Positions 15,926 to 23,415 of a stretch of DNA of 23,988 nucleotides are shown piece after piece. A program made the translations under genes and the position numbers. Each line of letters opens with the position of its first letter. The stretch's first letter is position 1. The notes beneath the pieces were generated by a model. That model was given only the letters and a program-made list of their open reading frames with translations. It searched no databases and was not told the DNA's origin. The DNA is taken from assembly GCA_937902445.1 (NCBI GenBank), contig CALELJ010000119.1, forward strand, positions 1 through 23,988. Reading direction: 5' to 3'. The stretch comes from an uncultured Treponema sp. (GTDB lineage: Bacteria > Spirochaetota > Spirochaetia > Treponematales > Treponemataceae).

Positions 15926-16107
15926 TACATAATATTTTAGTTTATATGGGCAATTTGTAAACACGAAAGATGCATTATTAGAACATTCTAATTTTGACCC
16001 AGTCAAGACATTCAATTTTTCTGTAACAATATTCAATTCCTTTTGTTAACATTAATGAGATCTCAACAAGCCATAATCTAGGAGAATCTTTTTTCGGAGG
16101 AAACATT
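15926..16107. promoter_or_regulatory. Divergent intergenic region between the two-component operon and the exported protein
   Basis: 182 bp, AT-rich. For the plus strand, CATAAT (16072-16077) can serve as a -10 with GGAGGA before the ATG, but no -35 is found at 16-18 bp. This pattern fits an activator-dependent promoter. Two AACA-containing motifs, TGTAACAAT (16022-16030) and TGTTAACAT (16044-16052), lie about 22 bp apart just upstream and could bind the response regulator. For the minus strand, TTTACA (15964-15959) is a possible -35, but the -10 is unclear. Confidence 0.35.
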
Positions 16108-16590
16108 ATGATTAAGAACAAGATTAAAACAGCTGCCATTGCAACAGCATTTACTATTCTTTGTACAGTTCCAGTATTCGCCACTAAAGCAGAAAAAAAG
16201 CCAGGTCCAGAACACCGGAATCCACATATGAATCAATTCATGGAAAATGTGACCATGGGCACGGTAAATTCCATCGACATGGAGTCAAAGATAATCACAA
16301 TTATCGATGCAGATGGAAAGCAGAAAAAAATCCACATTAATCCCTTAACGGAAATTTTTTCTGTGGAAAAACCAGACATGAGAAAAGCTCCTGACAAGAA
16401 AGCAAAGGATGCTAAAGAAAACCCTTGGGGCCGCAATTTCAAGCCTGTCAGACTCGACAATCTGGAAAAGGGCCATTGGATTGTGATTAAAAACTTCATC
16501 ACCCATACGGAGACAATTGAAGCCATGCTCATCACAGTTCACAATTACAGGGAATTTCAAAAAATGCCTGATACAACAAACGCCAAATAA
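16108..16590 (+). CDS. Exported hypothetical protein with a DUF5666-like strand region
   Basis: 160 residues. MIKNKIKTAAIATAFTILCTVPVFATKA is a signal peptide with a likely cleavage after VFA. The mature protein is Lys-rich. MGTVNSIDMESKIITIIDADGKQKKIHINPLTEI (about 50-83) resembles the beta-strand repeat of DUF5666/OB-like exported proteins, and a second beta segment (VRLDNLEKGHWIVIKN) follows a charged loop. GGAGGA lies 7 nt before the ATG. It is divergent from the two-component operon and is a candidate target of it, perhaps part of a cell-envelope stress response. Function is not known. It converges with the phosphatase gene without an obvious terminator between them. Confidence 0.82.
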   Translation: MIKNKIKTAAIATAFTILCTVPVFATKAEKKPGPEHRNPHMNQFMENVTMGTVNSIDMESKIITIIDADGKQKKIHINPLTEIFSVEKPDMRKAPDKKAKDAKENPWGRNFKPVRLDNLEKGHWIVIKNFITHTETIEAMLITVHNYREFQKMPDTTNAK

Positions 16591-16620
16591 GGGCGTCCTG
16601 TAAAACCGGAGGTAAAAGAA

Positions 16621-17070
16621 TCAGACAACTGAATCCAGAAGTGCCTCACAGCCTTCAAGAACATCGCTGTATGTTTCGTCAAAGTTGTGGGTGTACCATG
16701 GATCAGCAATGTCACGGGGATGATCCGTGTAGTCAAGAAGCATATGCACCTTGTTTTCCGGATCACCGCCGGTTATCCTTAAGATGTTTTTTATATTCCA
16801 GCTATCCATTCCTAGAATTAAATCGTAATCATTATAATCACTTTTTCTAAGCTGGCTTGCCCTGTGGCTGCACACAGGAATTCCTACCTGCTGCATTTTC
16901 CTTAGAGTTCCTGGATGAGGTGGATTTCCTATTTCTTCCGTACTTGTGGCCTTTGAATCGATGAAAAATTCAGCATCCCTTCCGGCTTTTTTTACCAGGT
17001 GCTTCATTACAAATTCCGCCATTGTTGATCTGCAGATATTTCCATGACAAATAAAAAGAATTCGAACCAT
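16621..17070 (-). CDS. Low-molecular-weight protein-tyrosine phosphatase
   Basis: 149 residues, standard family length. The catalytic P-loop C(X)5R is at the N-terminus: ILFICHGNICRS with nucleophile C8 and R14. The general-acid loop is IADPWYTHNFDETYSDV near residue 120, where the DPW/Y Asp donates the proton. It removes phosphate from tyrosine, or possibly arginine, residues of cytoplasmic proteins. No tyrosine kinase or capsule gene is nearby. Only a weak AAGAAG precedes the ATG, and a TATAAA (17084-17079) lies 8 nt upstream, so the message may have almost no leader. The OmpA-domain gene upstream ends 49 nt before it and could also transcribe it. Confidence 0.93.
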   Translation of the reverse strand: MVRILFICHGNICRSTMAEFVMKHLVKKAGRDAEFFIDSKATSTEEIGNPPHPGTLRKMQQVGIPVCSHRASQLRKSDYNDYDLILGMDSWNIKNILRITGGDPENKVHMLLDYTDHPRDIADPWYTHNFDETYSDVLEGCEALLDSVV

Positions 17071-17119
17071 GACTTCTTTTTATAGGCATATGGATTTTTT
17101 TGCAATAGGAACAGCAGCT

Positions 17120-18772
17120 CTATTCGAGAATTGTAATTTCAACGCGTCTGTTTTTTGCTTTTCCTGCTGGAGTTGAATTGTCAGCAACAGGTTTAGTTCC
17201 GCCTGACCCCTTGCATATAAATTTGTCTGAAGCAACACCACGTTTCACCAAAGCCCTGATTATTGAATCAGCACGCTCAACGGAAAGCTTCATTTCCCCA
17301 CGTGGATTGCCGACGCTTGCTGTATGCCCTTCAACCAGAATCATCTGGTCTGGCACCATTTTCAGCAGGTCTGCAATCTGATCCAGACGACCATTTTCTC
17401 CGGATAGAAGTTCCGCGCTGTCAGCCTTAAAGTTCAGATTCTGCATTGTAAGACGGATACCAGAAGCGGTATTTTCAACAGTAACTTTTTTTTCTCCTGC
17501 CGGACCTGAATTTTCAGCAGCCTCACCAGTGCCCATTGCTGAATTCTCCATGGCAATGCCACTTTGCTGTATCTTCTCCCGTAGCTTTGTATTTCCAAAG
17601 ATAGAAGTTTTTTTATCGGTTTTTCTTCTATTATAACTACCGTTAGTTTGATTGTCTTCTATATTACCACCTGCGGCCATCAGATTTTTTTCTTTGTTCC
17701 TTCCATTTGTTGCTGCAAGTTGGGAATTTCTGTCTGTACTATTTCCAACCAAACCATTTTGATCTGGCCTCATACCATTATTTAAACCATCTGAAGTATC
17801 TGAACCATTTGAACCATCACCATCTGTCCCCATGGAACCGGTATCTTTTCCTTTCCCAGGATTCTTTCCTCTATCAGATACATCATCTGATACCGGATTG
17901 CTTAAAATATCCTTAAGTTCTTTTTCAGATACAGATGCTATGCGCTGCAGTGCAGGAAACAGTTTTTCCCTGTTGTAGGCTGGTGGATATTCCGTAAACA
18001 TGGAAATTGTACCCCTGAAGGCAATTTTATTACCATCTGTATACTGGAATTCCTCATCAACTGTATCCCTTACGACAAGAGCATTACCTGTCACCTTGCT
18101 TACAAGAATATTGGCCCTGTGTCTGCCCTGGGCAAACTTAAGATCCCTGTCCCCACCAAAATCCAATGTTGCGGCAAGTCCATATCTTGTGGCCCATTCC
18201 GCAGAAATTACATAAACTTCCTCCCCATGAAAGCTTTCATCCCGCAGATAGGTATATTCTACATACATCGGAATCTTTGTCTTCACTCCCTTGTTTAAGG
18301 GATCGACAACACGTTCCGCCTTTGCCTGCCATTTGTCTCCGAATTTTATTTTCTGTTTCGTGAAAGACGGGAAACTTCTATAGGTTGGATATCCTTCATC
18401 ATGGATCATTAATAGCTGACCATCTGATGTAATCCTGAATGTCGACGGAATGGAACTGTTGATTTCCTCTCCGACGGATGCCCTCGCCCTCATTGTTCCC
18501 TCTGCGACATAAAAATTGCCGTCATAATACCTGTCTGCAGGGTTTCCTCCCTTTGGAACTCCCATTGGACTTATATAGGAACGAACTTCCCGGCTTACAA
18601 GACCCGTATACTTACCGTTGTCGTAGCGGCGTAAATCCGTTCTTTCGATGTAAATATAGCTTCCGCTGCCGTTATATTGCAGCAATGTTTCCTGGGCATA
18701 AATAGGGATTGCAACCAGTCCCAAAATGACAATTGATATCACCAGCAAGAAGATTTTCTGTACTCTGTTCAT
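17120..18772 (-). CDS. OmpA-domain envelope protein (Tp0624-like architecture)
   Basis: 550 residues from ATG 18772. MNRVQKIFLLVISIVILGLVAIPIYAQ is a cleavable signal peptide. Residues about 28-270 form a beta-rich N-terminal region with many Tyr/Arg strands (YIERTDLRRYDNGKYTGLVSREVRSYIS..). Residues about 275-440 are a low-complexity Gly/Asn/Ser/Asp linker. The last about 105 residues are an OmpA_C domain: LNFKADSAELLSGENGRLDQIADLL, LVEGHTASVGNPRGEMKLSVERADSI, then NRRVEITILE. The usual Asp of GHTD is Ala here, while the later Arg is kept. The modular plan recalls T. pallidum Tp0624, an inference from memory. The open frame extends to 18880 across pyrF but lacks support. Start-to-start distance to divergent pyrF is only 29 bp. 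Confidence 0.88.
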   Translation of the reverse strand: MNRVQKIFLLVISIVILGLVAIPIYAQETLLQYNGSGSYIYIERTDLRRYDNGKYTGLVSREVRSYISPMGVPKGGNPADRYYDGNFYVAEGTMRARASVGEEINSSIPSTFRITSDGQLLMIHDEGYPTYRSFPSFTKQKIKFGDKWQAKAERVVDPLNKGVKTKIPMYVEYTYLRDESFHGEEVYVISAEWATRYGLAATLDFGGDRDLKFAQGRHRANILVSKVTGNALVVRDTVDEEFQYTDGNKIAFRGTISMFTEYPPAYNREKLFPALQRIASVSEKELKDILSNPVSDDVSDRGKNPGKGKDTGSMGTDGDGSNGSDTSDGLNNGMRPDQNGLVGNSTDRNSQLAATNGRNKEKNLMAAGGNIEDNQTNGSYNRRKTDKKTSIFGNTKLREKIQQSGIAMENSAMGTGEAAENSGPAGEKKVTVENTASGIRLTMQNLNFKADSAELLSGENGRLDQIADLLKMVPDQMILVEGHTASVGNPRGEMKLSVERADSIIRALVKRGVASDKFICKGSGGTKPVADNSTPAGKAKNRRVEITILE

Positions 18773-18801
18773 ACTTTCATTATCGGAGTATACTTGCCTA
18801 C
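18773..18801. promoter_or_regulatory. 29-bp divergent promoter gap with palindromic AGTATACT
   Basis: AGTATACT (18787-18794) reads TATACT on both strands, so one octamer could supply the -10 for both divergent genes. Predicted starts would be about 18801 for pyrF (essentially leaderless) and about 18780 for the OmpA gene (about 8-nt leader). GGAG at 18785-18788 is 13 nt from the pyrF ATG, too far for a good ribosome binding site. The -35 matches are weak on both sides. Confidence 0.4.
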
Positions 18802-19707
18802 ATGAAACACAATATGCAGATTTTACAGGAACTGGCCGCCAAAAACGGACCTCTTTGTGTTGGACTGGACACCGATCCATCCTATATTCCAGAATCGATC
18901 CTCAAGACATTCAAGAGTCCGGCAGAAGCTGTTCTTGAATACAACAGACAGCTGATCAAGAAGATTGCAGAAGACAAAAGTGCCTGCTGCTTTAAAGTTC
19001 AGATAGCCTACTATGAAGCAATGGGTCTTGAAGGACTCAAGGTTTATGCTGAGACACTTAAGCTTGTAAAGGAATCAGGACTCATCTGCATTTCCGACAT
19101 CAAGCGCGGAGACATTGCCGCAACTGCAGGAGCCTATGCAAGGGCACACTTCACCGGTGACTTTGAAACTGACATCATCACAATAAATCCTTACATGGGT
19201 TTTGATACGCTCAAACCTTTCACGGAATACTGCACGAAGGCAGGCAAAGGAATTTTCGTACTTTTGAGGACAAGCAACCCTGGCATGGTTGATATTGAGC
19301 AGAAGGAACTTAAGGATGGCGGAAGAGTTCTTGATCAGGTTGGAAATGAGCTTGAAAGAATCTCACAGGAAATGAAGGCAACTTATCCTGACCAGACATG
19401 TTCTCCTGTCGGTGCAGTTGTGGGCTATACGGAAGAAAGCGATGCAAAGGCATTGAGGGATGCATACAAGGACATCTATTTCCTTATTCCAGGATATGGA
19501 GCTCAAGGAGGAGATGCAAAAATCTGCGGAACCCTCATGAAGGAAGCAGGCGGAACTGTCAACTCTTCACGCGGAATCCTCTGTGCATGGAAAAAGGATT
19601 CTGACTGCACAGCCAAGGTTGAAAACGGAACTGTTGCAATGTCAGACATTGTAAGTGCCGCAGCCAAGGCCGCCCTTGCATCAAAGGAAGACCTTCTCAG
19701 GTTTTAA
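18802..19707 (+). CDS. pyrF: Orotidine 5'-phosphate decarboxylase, type 2
   Basis: 301 residues. It decarboxylates OMP to UMP, the last step of de novo pyrimidine synthesis, in the cytoplasm. LCVGLDTDPSYIPESI near the start, FKVQIAYYEAMG, and the catalytic DIKRGDI (D99, K101, D104) identify the family. The length and the C-terminal SRGILCAW segment place it in the longer type-2 group rather than the roughly 235-residue type 1. ATG 18802 is chosen because homologues start MxxxLxxLAxKNGPLCVGLD; the frame stays open to 18733 but that extension overlaps the OmpA gene start. It is monocistronic with a good terminator. No other pyr gene is near. Confidence 0.95.
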   Translation: MKHNMQILQELAAKNGPLCVGLDTDPSYIPESILKTFKSPAEAVLEYNRQLIKKIAEDKSACCFKVQIAYYEAMGLEGLKVYAETLKLVKESGLICISDIKRGDIAATAGAYARAHFTGDFETDIITINPYMGFDTLKPFTEYCTKAGKGIFVLLRTSNPGMVDIEQKELKDGGRVLDQVGNELERISQEMKATYPDQTCSPVGAVVGYTEESDAKALRDAYKDIYFLIPGYGAQGGDAKICGTLMKEAGGTVNSSRGILCAWKKDSDCTAKVENGTVAMSDIVSAAAKAALASKEDLLRF

Positions 19708-19726
19708 TTATTACTGAATGGATTTT

Positions 19727-19761
19727 AAGTGTACCTTGTTTTCAGGGTACACTTTTTTTTT
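19727..19761 (+). terminator. Rho-independent terminator of pyrF
   Basis: Stem AAGTGTACC (19727-19735) with GGTACACTT (19746-19754), a 10-nt loop and a following run of T to 19761, 20 nt after the pyrF stop. Confidence 0.88.
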
Positions 19762-19771
19762 GCCCTTTTCA

Positions 19772-19793
19772 TTTTGTTGTAAATACAACAAAA
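19772..19793. terminator. AT-rich perfect hairpin, possible terminator of the Nudix gene
   Basis: TTTTGTTGT (19772-19780) pairs with ACAACAAAA (19785-19793) around a 4-nt loop. On the minus strand it follows the Nudix stop by 35 nt and ends in UUUU on the descending arm. It is weak because it is AT-rich. A role as an operator or repeat is equally possible. Confidence 0.35.
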
Positions 19794-19827
19794 CTGGTTC
19801 ACACCTTGTTATCAAAGCACTCAATGT

Positions 19828-20298
19828 TCAGTTTTGAATGACCTGAATCAATTTGCCATTTTCATATACAAGCTTCAAGGAAAAGAAGGGCACATTTTTT
19901 TCAATAAGGTCAAGGAACACATAATCCCCTTCCCAGAAATTCAGCTTTTTAAATTCTGATTTCTTAACCCATTCCAAAGTTCCTTCATCGCAGTCGATCA
20001 GTTCTCCGGAAAAATCATCGCTTGTGTAAAGGCACATGTATTCGCAAACGTCTTCCTTTCCGTCCTCACGGCTTACAAAGGTTACGATTCCGCGGAACCT
20101 GAAGGAATTCAAAGTAAGGCCTGTCTCTTCCTTCACCTCACGCATAAGGCAGTCCTCCGGACTTTCTCCGAATTCAAAATGACCTCCAACTCCGATCCAC
20201 TTGTCCTTGTTTATGTCGTTCTGCTTTTTTACGCGGTGAAGCATGAGGTAGCAGTCATCTTTTTCAATGTAGCATAAAGTTGTCAATGGCGATTTCAT
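19828..20298 (-). CDS. Nudix hydrolase, MutT / 8-oxo-dGTP diphosphatase-like
   Basis: 156 residues, cytoplasmic. The full Nudix box is present at about 37-60: GGHFEFGESPEDCLMREVKEETGL, fitting Gx5Ex7REUXEEXGU with the metal-binding REVKEE glutamates. The short N-terminal strand TTLCYIEKDDCYLMLHR and the Trp in DKWIGVGG resemble the MutT/8-oxo-dGTP diphosphatase branch. The substrate is not fixed by sequence, and other nucleoside di- or triphosphates are possible. The ATG overlaps the transporter's TGA (ATGA, 20295-20298), so it is translationally coupled to the EamA gene upstream. Confidence 0.92.
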   Translation of the reverse strand: MKSPLTTLCYIEKDDCYLMLHRVKKQNDINKDKWIGVGGHFEFGESPEDCLMREVKEETGLTLNSFRFRGIVTFVSREDGKEDVCEYMCLYTSDDFSGELIDCDEGTLEWVKKSEFKKLNFWEGDYVFLDLIEKNVPFFSLKLVYENGKLIQVIQN

Positions 20299-21230
20299 TT
20301 ATTCCCCCTGTTGGAAATTGCAAGACCTGCTATGGTAAGTATGCAACCGGCAAGTCCCATGGCTGTCATTCTTTCTCCCAGGATGAAGAAAGCAAAAATA
20401 ATCGTTACAACCGGAATCATGTAAATGCCGACGGTAACCTTGACGGTGCCAAGTGTCTTGCAGGCAACATTCCATACTACAAAACAGAAGGCGGAAGCTC
20501 CAAGGCCAAGGAAGCAGAAGTTTAACCATGCAACAGGATCTGAGAATCTTGAAAGATTTACGGCAGCATCCAGATTTATGAAGACGGAACTTGAACTATC
20601 CTTCACAAACATTCCAAACACTACAAGAGGAACCATACACAAAATGGCATAGAAAAACATCCGCCTCGTGCAGAGAATTTTGTTCAGCTTCATTCCGTTT
20701 ATCTTTGAAACAAACATGGAATAGAAACCCCAGCAGATGGCGGAACACAGGGCAAGAAGATCACCCTTTGGATTGAAGTGGAGGTTTCCGTTTCCATTGA
20801 GGCTGACCATGGCAACTCCAGAAATGGCCATTAAAAAACCGATGACAAAAAACAGGGTCACGTGCTTTTCCTTCAAAAAAATCTGGGCAATGATGGCGGT
20901 GAACATTGGGCAGATGGAAACTATGATGCTTACGTTCGATGCAGTTGTGAATGAGATGGCCGCATTTTCAGTAAATTGATAGATGATGATTCCCGAAAGT
21001 CCGGCAAGAAAAAACCATAGATTGTCTTTTTTGTTTTTCAGTTTCAAAGGAACCGGCTTGATGATGCATAATCCAACGTAGGCAAGAATGAACCTGACAA
21101 AAAGAATTTCCAGTGGAGAAAATTTATTCAGCAAATATTTTGTTGAAACGAAAGTTATGCCCCAGATGAAAATTGTGATCACGGCAAAAAATAGACCAAG
21201 GGATTTTGGACAGGCGGAACTGTTTCTCAT
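20295..21230 (-). CDS. EamA/DMT-superfamily transporter
   Basis: 311 residues with about ten membrane helices in two EamA repeats (about 15-145 and 160-300). Typical segments are IFIWGITFVSTKYLLNKFSPLEILFVRF at the N-terminus, ALCSAICWGFYSMFVSKI at the second repeat, and LGERMTAMGLAGCILTIAGLAI near the end. Members export or import small metabolites such as amino acids; the substrate cannot be predicted. The frame is open to 21326, but that extension runs through the tRNA and its terminator. ATG 21230 has GGAG about 10 nt upstream, and the helix pattern starts right after it. Only about 27 nt separate it from the tRNA terminator, so it may rely on readthrough from the tRNA promoter. It overlaps the Nudix gene by 4 nt. 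Confidence 0.92.
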   Translation of the reverse strand: MRNSSACPKSLGLFFAVITIFIWGITFVSTKYLLNKFSPLEILFVRFILAYVGLCIIKPVPLKLKNKKDNLWFFLAGLSGIIIYQFTENAAISFTTASNVSIIVSICPMFTAIIAQIFLKEKHVTLFFVIGFLMAISGVAMVSLNGNGNLHFNPKGDLLALCSAICWGFYSMFVSKINGMKLNKILCTRRMFFYAILCMVPLVVFGMFVKDSSSSVFINLDAAVNLSRFSDPVAWLNFCFLGLGASAFCFVVWNVACKTLGTVKVTVGIYMIPVVTIIFAFFILGERMTAMGLAGCILTIAGLAISNRGNK

Positions 21231-21257
21231 TTTTTGAAAGCTCCAATATTTTTGGAT

Positions 21258-21293
21258 AAAAAAAAAGCTCCATGTAAAAACATGAAGCTTTTC
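21258..21293 (-). terminator. Rho-independent terminator of tRNA-Val
   Basis: On the minus strand AGCTTCATG pairs with CATGGAGCT (one G-U) around TTTTTA and is followed by nine U. It begins a few bases after the tRNA 3' end. Confidence 0.88.
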
Positions 21294-21296
21294 AAG

Positions 21297-21370
21297 TGGG
21301 CGGTGAGAGGATCGAACTCCCGACATTCTGGGTGTAAACCAGACGCTCGTACCAGCTGAGCTAACCGCCC
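21297..21370 (-). tRNA. tRNA-Val (anticodon TAC)
   Basis: 74 nt folds as a full cloverleaf: acceptor GGGCGGT/ACCGCCC with discriminator A, D arm GCTC..GAGC, anticodon stem TCTGG/CCAGA around TTTACAC (anticodon TAC, reading GUA and other GUN codons), 5-nt variable loop, and T arm GGGAG-TTCGATC-CTCTC. CCA is not encoded, so it must be added by the CCA-adding enzyme. It has its own promoter and terminator. Confidence 0.96.
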
Positions 21371-21382
21371 GATGTGATTAGT

Positions 21383-21411
21383 ACTATATAAGATTTTCGT
21401 TCTTGTGTCTA
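21383..21411 (-). promoter_or_regulatory. Promoter of tRNA-Val
   Basis: On the minus strand TAGACA (21411-21406), a 17-bp spacer and TATAGT (21388-21383), about 13 bp before the mature tRNA 5' end. Spacing and hexamers (5 of 6 each) fit sigma70. Confidence 0.75.
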
Positions 21412-21539
21412 GTGGTTTCCCAATTTTTGTAACATAAAGATTTGGTTAGTATAAGGTAATTTTATTATGACATTATCTGTGAATTTGTCATCTTTACTAT
21501 TCAATTGAAATTTCATCTCTATAGTGGTACTTTTTTTAC

Positions 21540-22964
21540 ATGAACGAAAACATCATCCATGAGAAGGCGGAAAGAATCCGCGATGTAATCCGCTACATCA
21601 AGAAATTCAAGAATGCGGTTGTCGTTGTTTATCTCGATGACAAACTTCTCGACAGTCAGAATTTTGGGAGCCATATCCGTGACATCTGCCTGCTTCATGA
21701 AGCCGGACTTAAAGTACTGCTCGTTCCTGGAGCTGCCAAAAGAATCAATGAAATTCTAAGGGAGTCAGGAAAAAAATGGTCATTCCACAACAACTGCCGA
21801 ATAACGGAAAGTGACGCCATGCCACTCATCAAGATGGCAGCCTTCGATGTTTCCAATCAGATTATGACTTCTTTTGCCGCGGAGAAAAAGACGGCTGTCA
21901 TCGGCAATTGGGTTCGCGCAAGAAGCAAAGGTGTCATAGATGGTTTTGATTATGGTACCAGTGGTGAAATAGACAAACTTCACATCGAATCCATAAAGAC
22001 AGTTCTAGACAATGGATTCATTCCAATATTCCCATGCATAGGATGGAGCGCGGCAGGTAAGCCATACAACATTTCTTCAGTTCAGTTGAGCCAGCAGATT
22101 GCCATCCACCTTAAGGCAGACAAACTTTTCTACATGGTTGCAGATGGTGAAATTTCTCCAAGATACTTCAAGATTCCAGAAAATACCGGAATATCAGAGG
22201 ACAATACAATTCCTGCCATGACCATTGAAGAAGTAGACGAATTCATCAAAACAAACAAAGATTTGGTAAATTCCGGCCTGGAAATTATGAATTCTACCGA
22301 ACCTTCGGTAGTTTATAATGAAAATACAGCATCTCATCCTAATGCTGTACAGGAATCCCCTGTTTCACGTGAAACAATTTTCACCCTGCTGAATCTTGCA
22401 AAGGCAGCCTGTGAAGAAGGTGTTGACCGTGTCCACATTATCAATGGATCCATCGACGGAACTGTTCCATGTGAAATATTCAGTGATCTTGGTGCCGGTA
22501 CCATGATATACACAAACAACTACGGAAGAATACGTGACATGACAAGGGATGACATATCCGGTGTAATTTCTCTCATGCAGCCATTTGTAAACCAGGGCAT
22601 ACTGCTCCAAAGAACAAAAGAACAGCTGGAAAACCAGTTCCAGGATTATATTGTCTACGAACTTGACGGAGCGATCAAAGCCTGCGCATCTCTTGTCCCA
22701 TATCCAGACGGACAGACGGAAATTGCCGCTGTTGCAGTAGACAAAACCTGCTCAAACATTGGTATTGGTCCAAAGCTCATAAAGTTTCTCGTGAAACGTG
22801 CACAGGAACGTAAATCTACCGGAATATTCCTTTTAACGACACAGACTTCAGATTGGTTTGAAAATCTTGGCTTTACACCGGATGACATTTCATCAATTCC
22901 ACAAAAACGAAAGGAAAAATGGTCTCCAGACAGAGGATCAAAAGTACTGAGATACAAGTTCTAA
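21540..22964 (+). CDS. argA: N-acetylglutamate synthase, ArgA type (kinase-like plus GNAT)
   Basis: 474 residues. It transfers acetyl from acetyl-CoA to glutamate, the first step of arginine synthesis. The N-terminal amino-acid-kinase domain (about 20-215) has VVVVYLDDKLLD, LLVPGAAKRINEIL and FPCIGWSAAGKPYNISSVQLS; this domain usually binds arginine for feedback. The C-terminal GNAT domain (about 335-474) closely follows E. coli ArgA: IRDMTRDDISGVISLMQPF, QGILLQRTKEQLE, LTTQTSDWFENLGFTPDDI. Between them, about residues 245-285 are longer than the E. coli counterpart by roughly 30 residues. Codons 274-279 there (PVSRET) contain a perfect parS. No Shine-Dalgarno precedes the ATG; TATAGT (21520-21525) lies 14 nt upstream, implying a very short leader. 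It ends at a strong terminator. Confidence 0.93.
   Translation: MNENIIHEKAERIRDVIRYIKKFKNAVVVVYLDDKLLDSQNFGSHIRDICLLHEAGLKVLLVPGAAKRINEILRESGKKWSFHNNCRITESDAMPLIKMAAFDVSNQIMTSFAAEKKTAVIGNWVRARSKGVIDGFDYGTSGEIDKLHIESIKTVLDNGFIPIFPCIGWSAAGKPYNISSVQLSQQIAIHLKADKLFYMVADGEISPRYFKIPENTGISEDNTIPAMTIEEVDEFIKTNKDLVNSGLEIMNSTEPSVVYNENTASHPNAVQESPVSRETIFTLLNLAKAACEEGVDRVHIINGSIDGTVPCEIFSDLGAGTMIYTNNYGRIRDMTRDDISGVISLMQPFVNQGILLQRTKEQLENQFQDYIVYELDGAIKACASLVPYPDGQTEIAAVAVDKTCSNIGIGPKLIKFLVKRAQERKSTGIFLLTTQTSDWFENLGFTPDDISSIPQKRKEKWSPDRGSKVLRYKF
22361..22376. promoter_or_regulatory. parS site 1 (ParB centromere), inside argA
   Basis: TGTTTCACGTGAAACA is a perfect match to the bacterial chromosomal parS 16-mer and fully palindromic. 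It lies within the argA reading frame. ParB is expected to load here and spread. Confidence 0.93.
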
Positions 22965-22986
22965 TCCAGACAAAAGGAAATACAAG

Positions 22987-23018
22987 GCCGGCGAAAAAAA
23001 TAATCGCCGGCTTTTTTT
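22987..23018 (+). terminator. Rho-independent terminator of argA
   Basis: Stem GCCGGCG (22987-22993) with CGCCGGC (23005-23011), followed by seven T, 23 nt after the stop. The last T of the tract is the first base of parS site 2. Confidence 0.9.
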
Positions 23019-23033
23019 GTTTCACGTGAAACA
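23018..23033. promoter_or_regulatory. parS site 2
   Basis: Perfect TGTTTCACGTGAAACA directly at the end of the argA terminator. Confidence 0.93.
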
Positions 23034-23249
23034 AAAAAAAATACCTGAAACAAAACATCCTTCGCGAGAAGCACTCCATATTTACTCAAACCTCAATAAA
23101 ACACCCCCCAGCCCCATTCCGCAGAACACCACGAAAACTCCGTTCACAATTCCGGATCTCCGGACAATTTACACCTAATTTCAAACTATAAAACAAGCGG
23201 ACCGAAATAAGACCTTTTTATCAGCAAAAACTTCAAAAACCACCTCTTG

Positions 23250-23265
23250 TGTTTCACGCGAAACA
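23250..23265. promoter_or_regulatory. parS site 3 (one mismatch)
   Basis: TGTTTCACGCGAAACA; one central base differs from the perfect palindrome (CGCG for CGTG). Confidence 0.8.
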
Positions 23266-23329
23266 ACACAGAAACAATTCAAGGAAACGAAACAAACTGA
23301 ACAGCCCAGAGTAACACAGAAATCCTTTA

Positions 23330-23345
23330 TGTTTCACGTGAAACA
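23330..23345. promoter_or_regulatory. parS site 4
   Basis: Perfect TGTTTCACGTGAAACA, 80 bp after site 3. Confidence 0.93.
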
Positions 23346-23398
23346 TTTCTAAACATACTCCCCCCCCCTGCGCCCACCGCACACAATACTTAAAACAG

Positions 23399-23414
23399 CG
23401 TTTCACGTGAAACA
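23399..23414. promoter_or_regulatory. parS site 5 (outer base differs)
   Basis: CGTTTCACGTGAAACA; the 14-bp core is perfect and only the first base differs. It is 69 bp after site 4. Confidence 0.88.
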
Positions 23415-23415
23415 T

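Noticed and set aside
15926..16036. N-terminal extension of the small exported protein to 16036
   Set aside because: It would place 37 residues before a clear signal peptide.
18773..18880. N-terminal extension of the OmpA-domain protein to 18880
   Set aside because: It would precede an obvious signal peptide and overlap pyrF; the ATG at 18772 is the natural start.
21231..21326. N-terminal extension of the EamA transporter to 21326
   Set aside because: It would translate the tRNA-Val 3' part and its terminator; ATG 21230 fits the membrane topology and has GGAG upstream.
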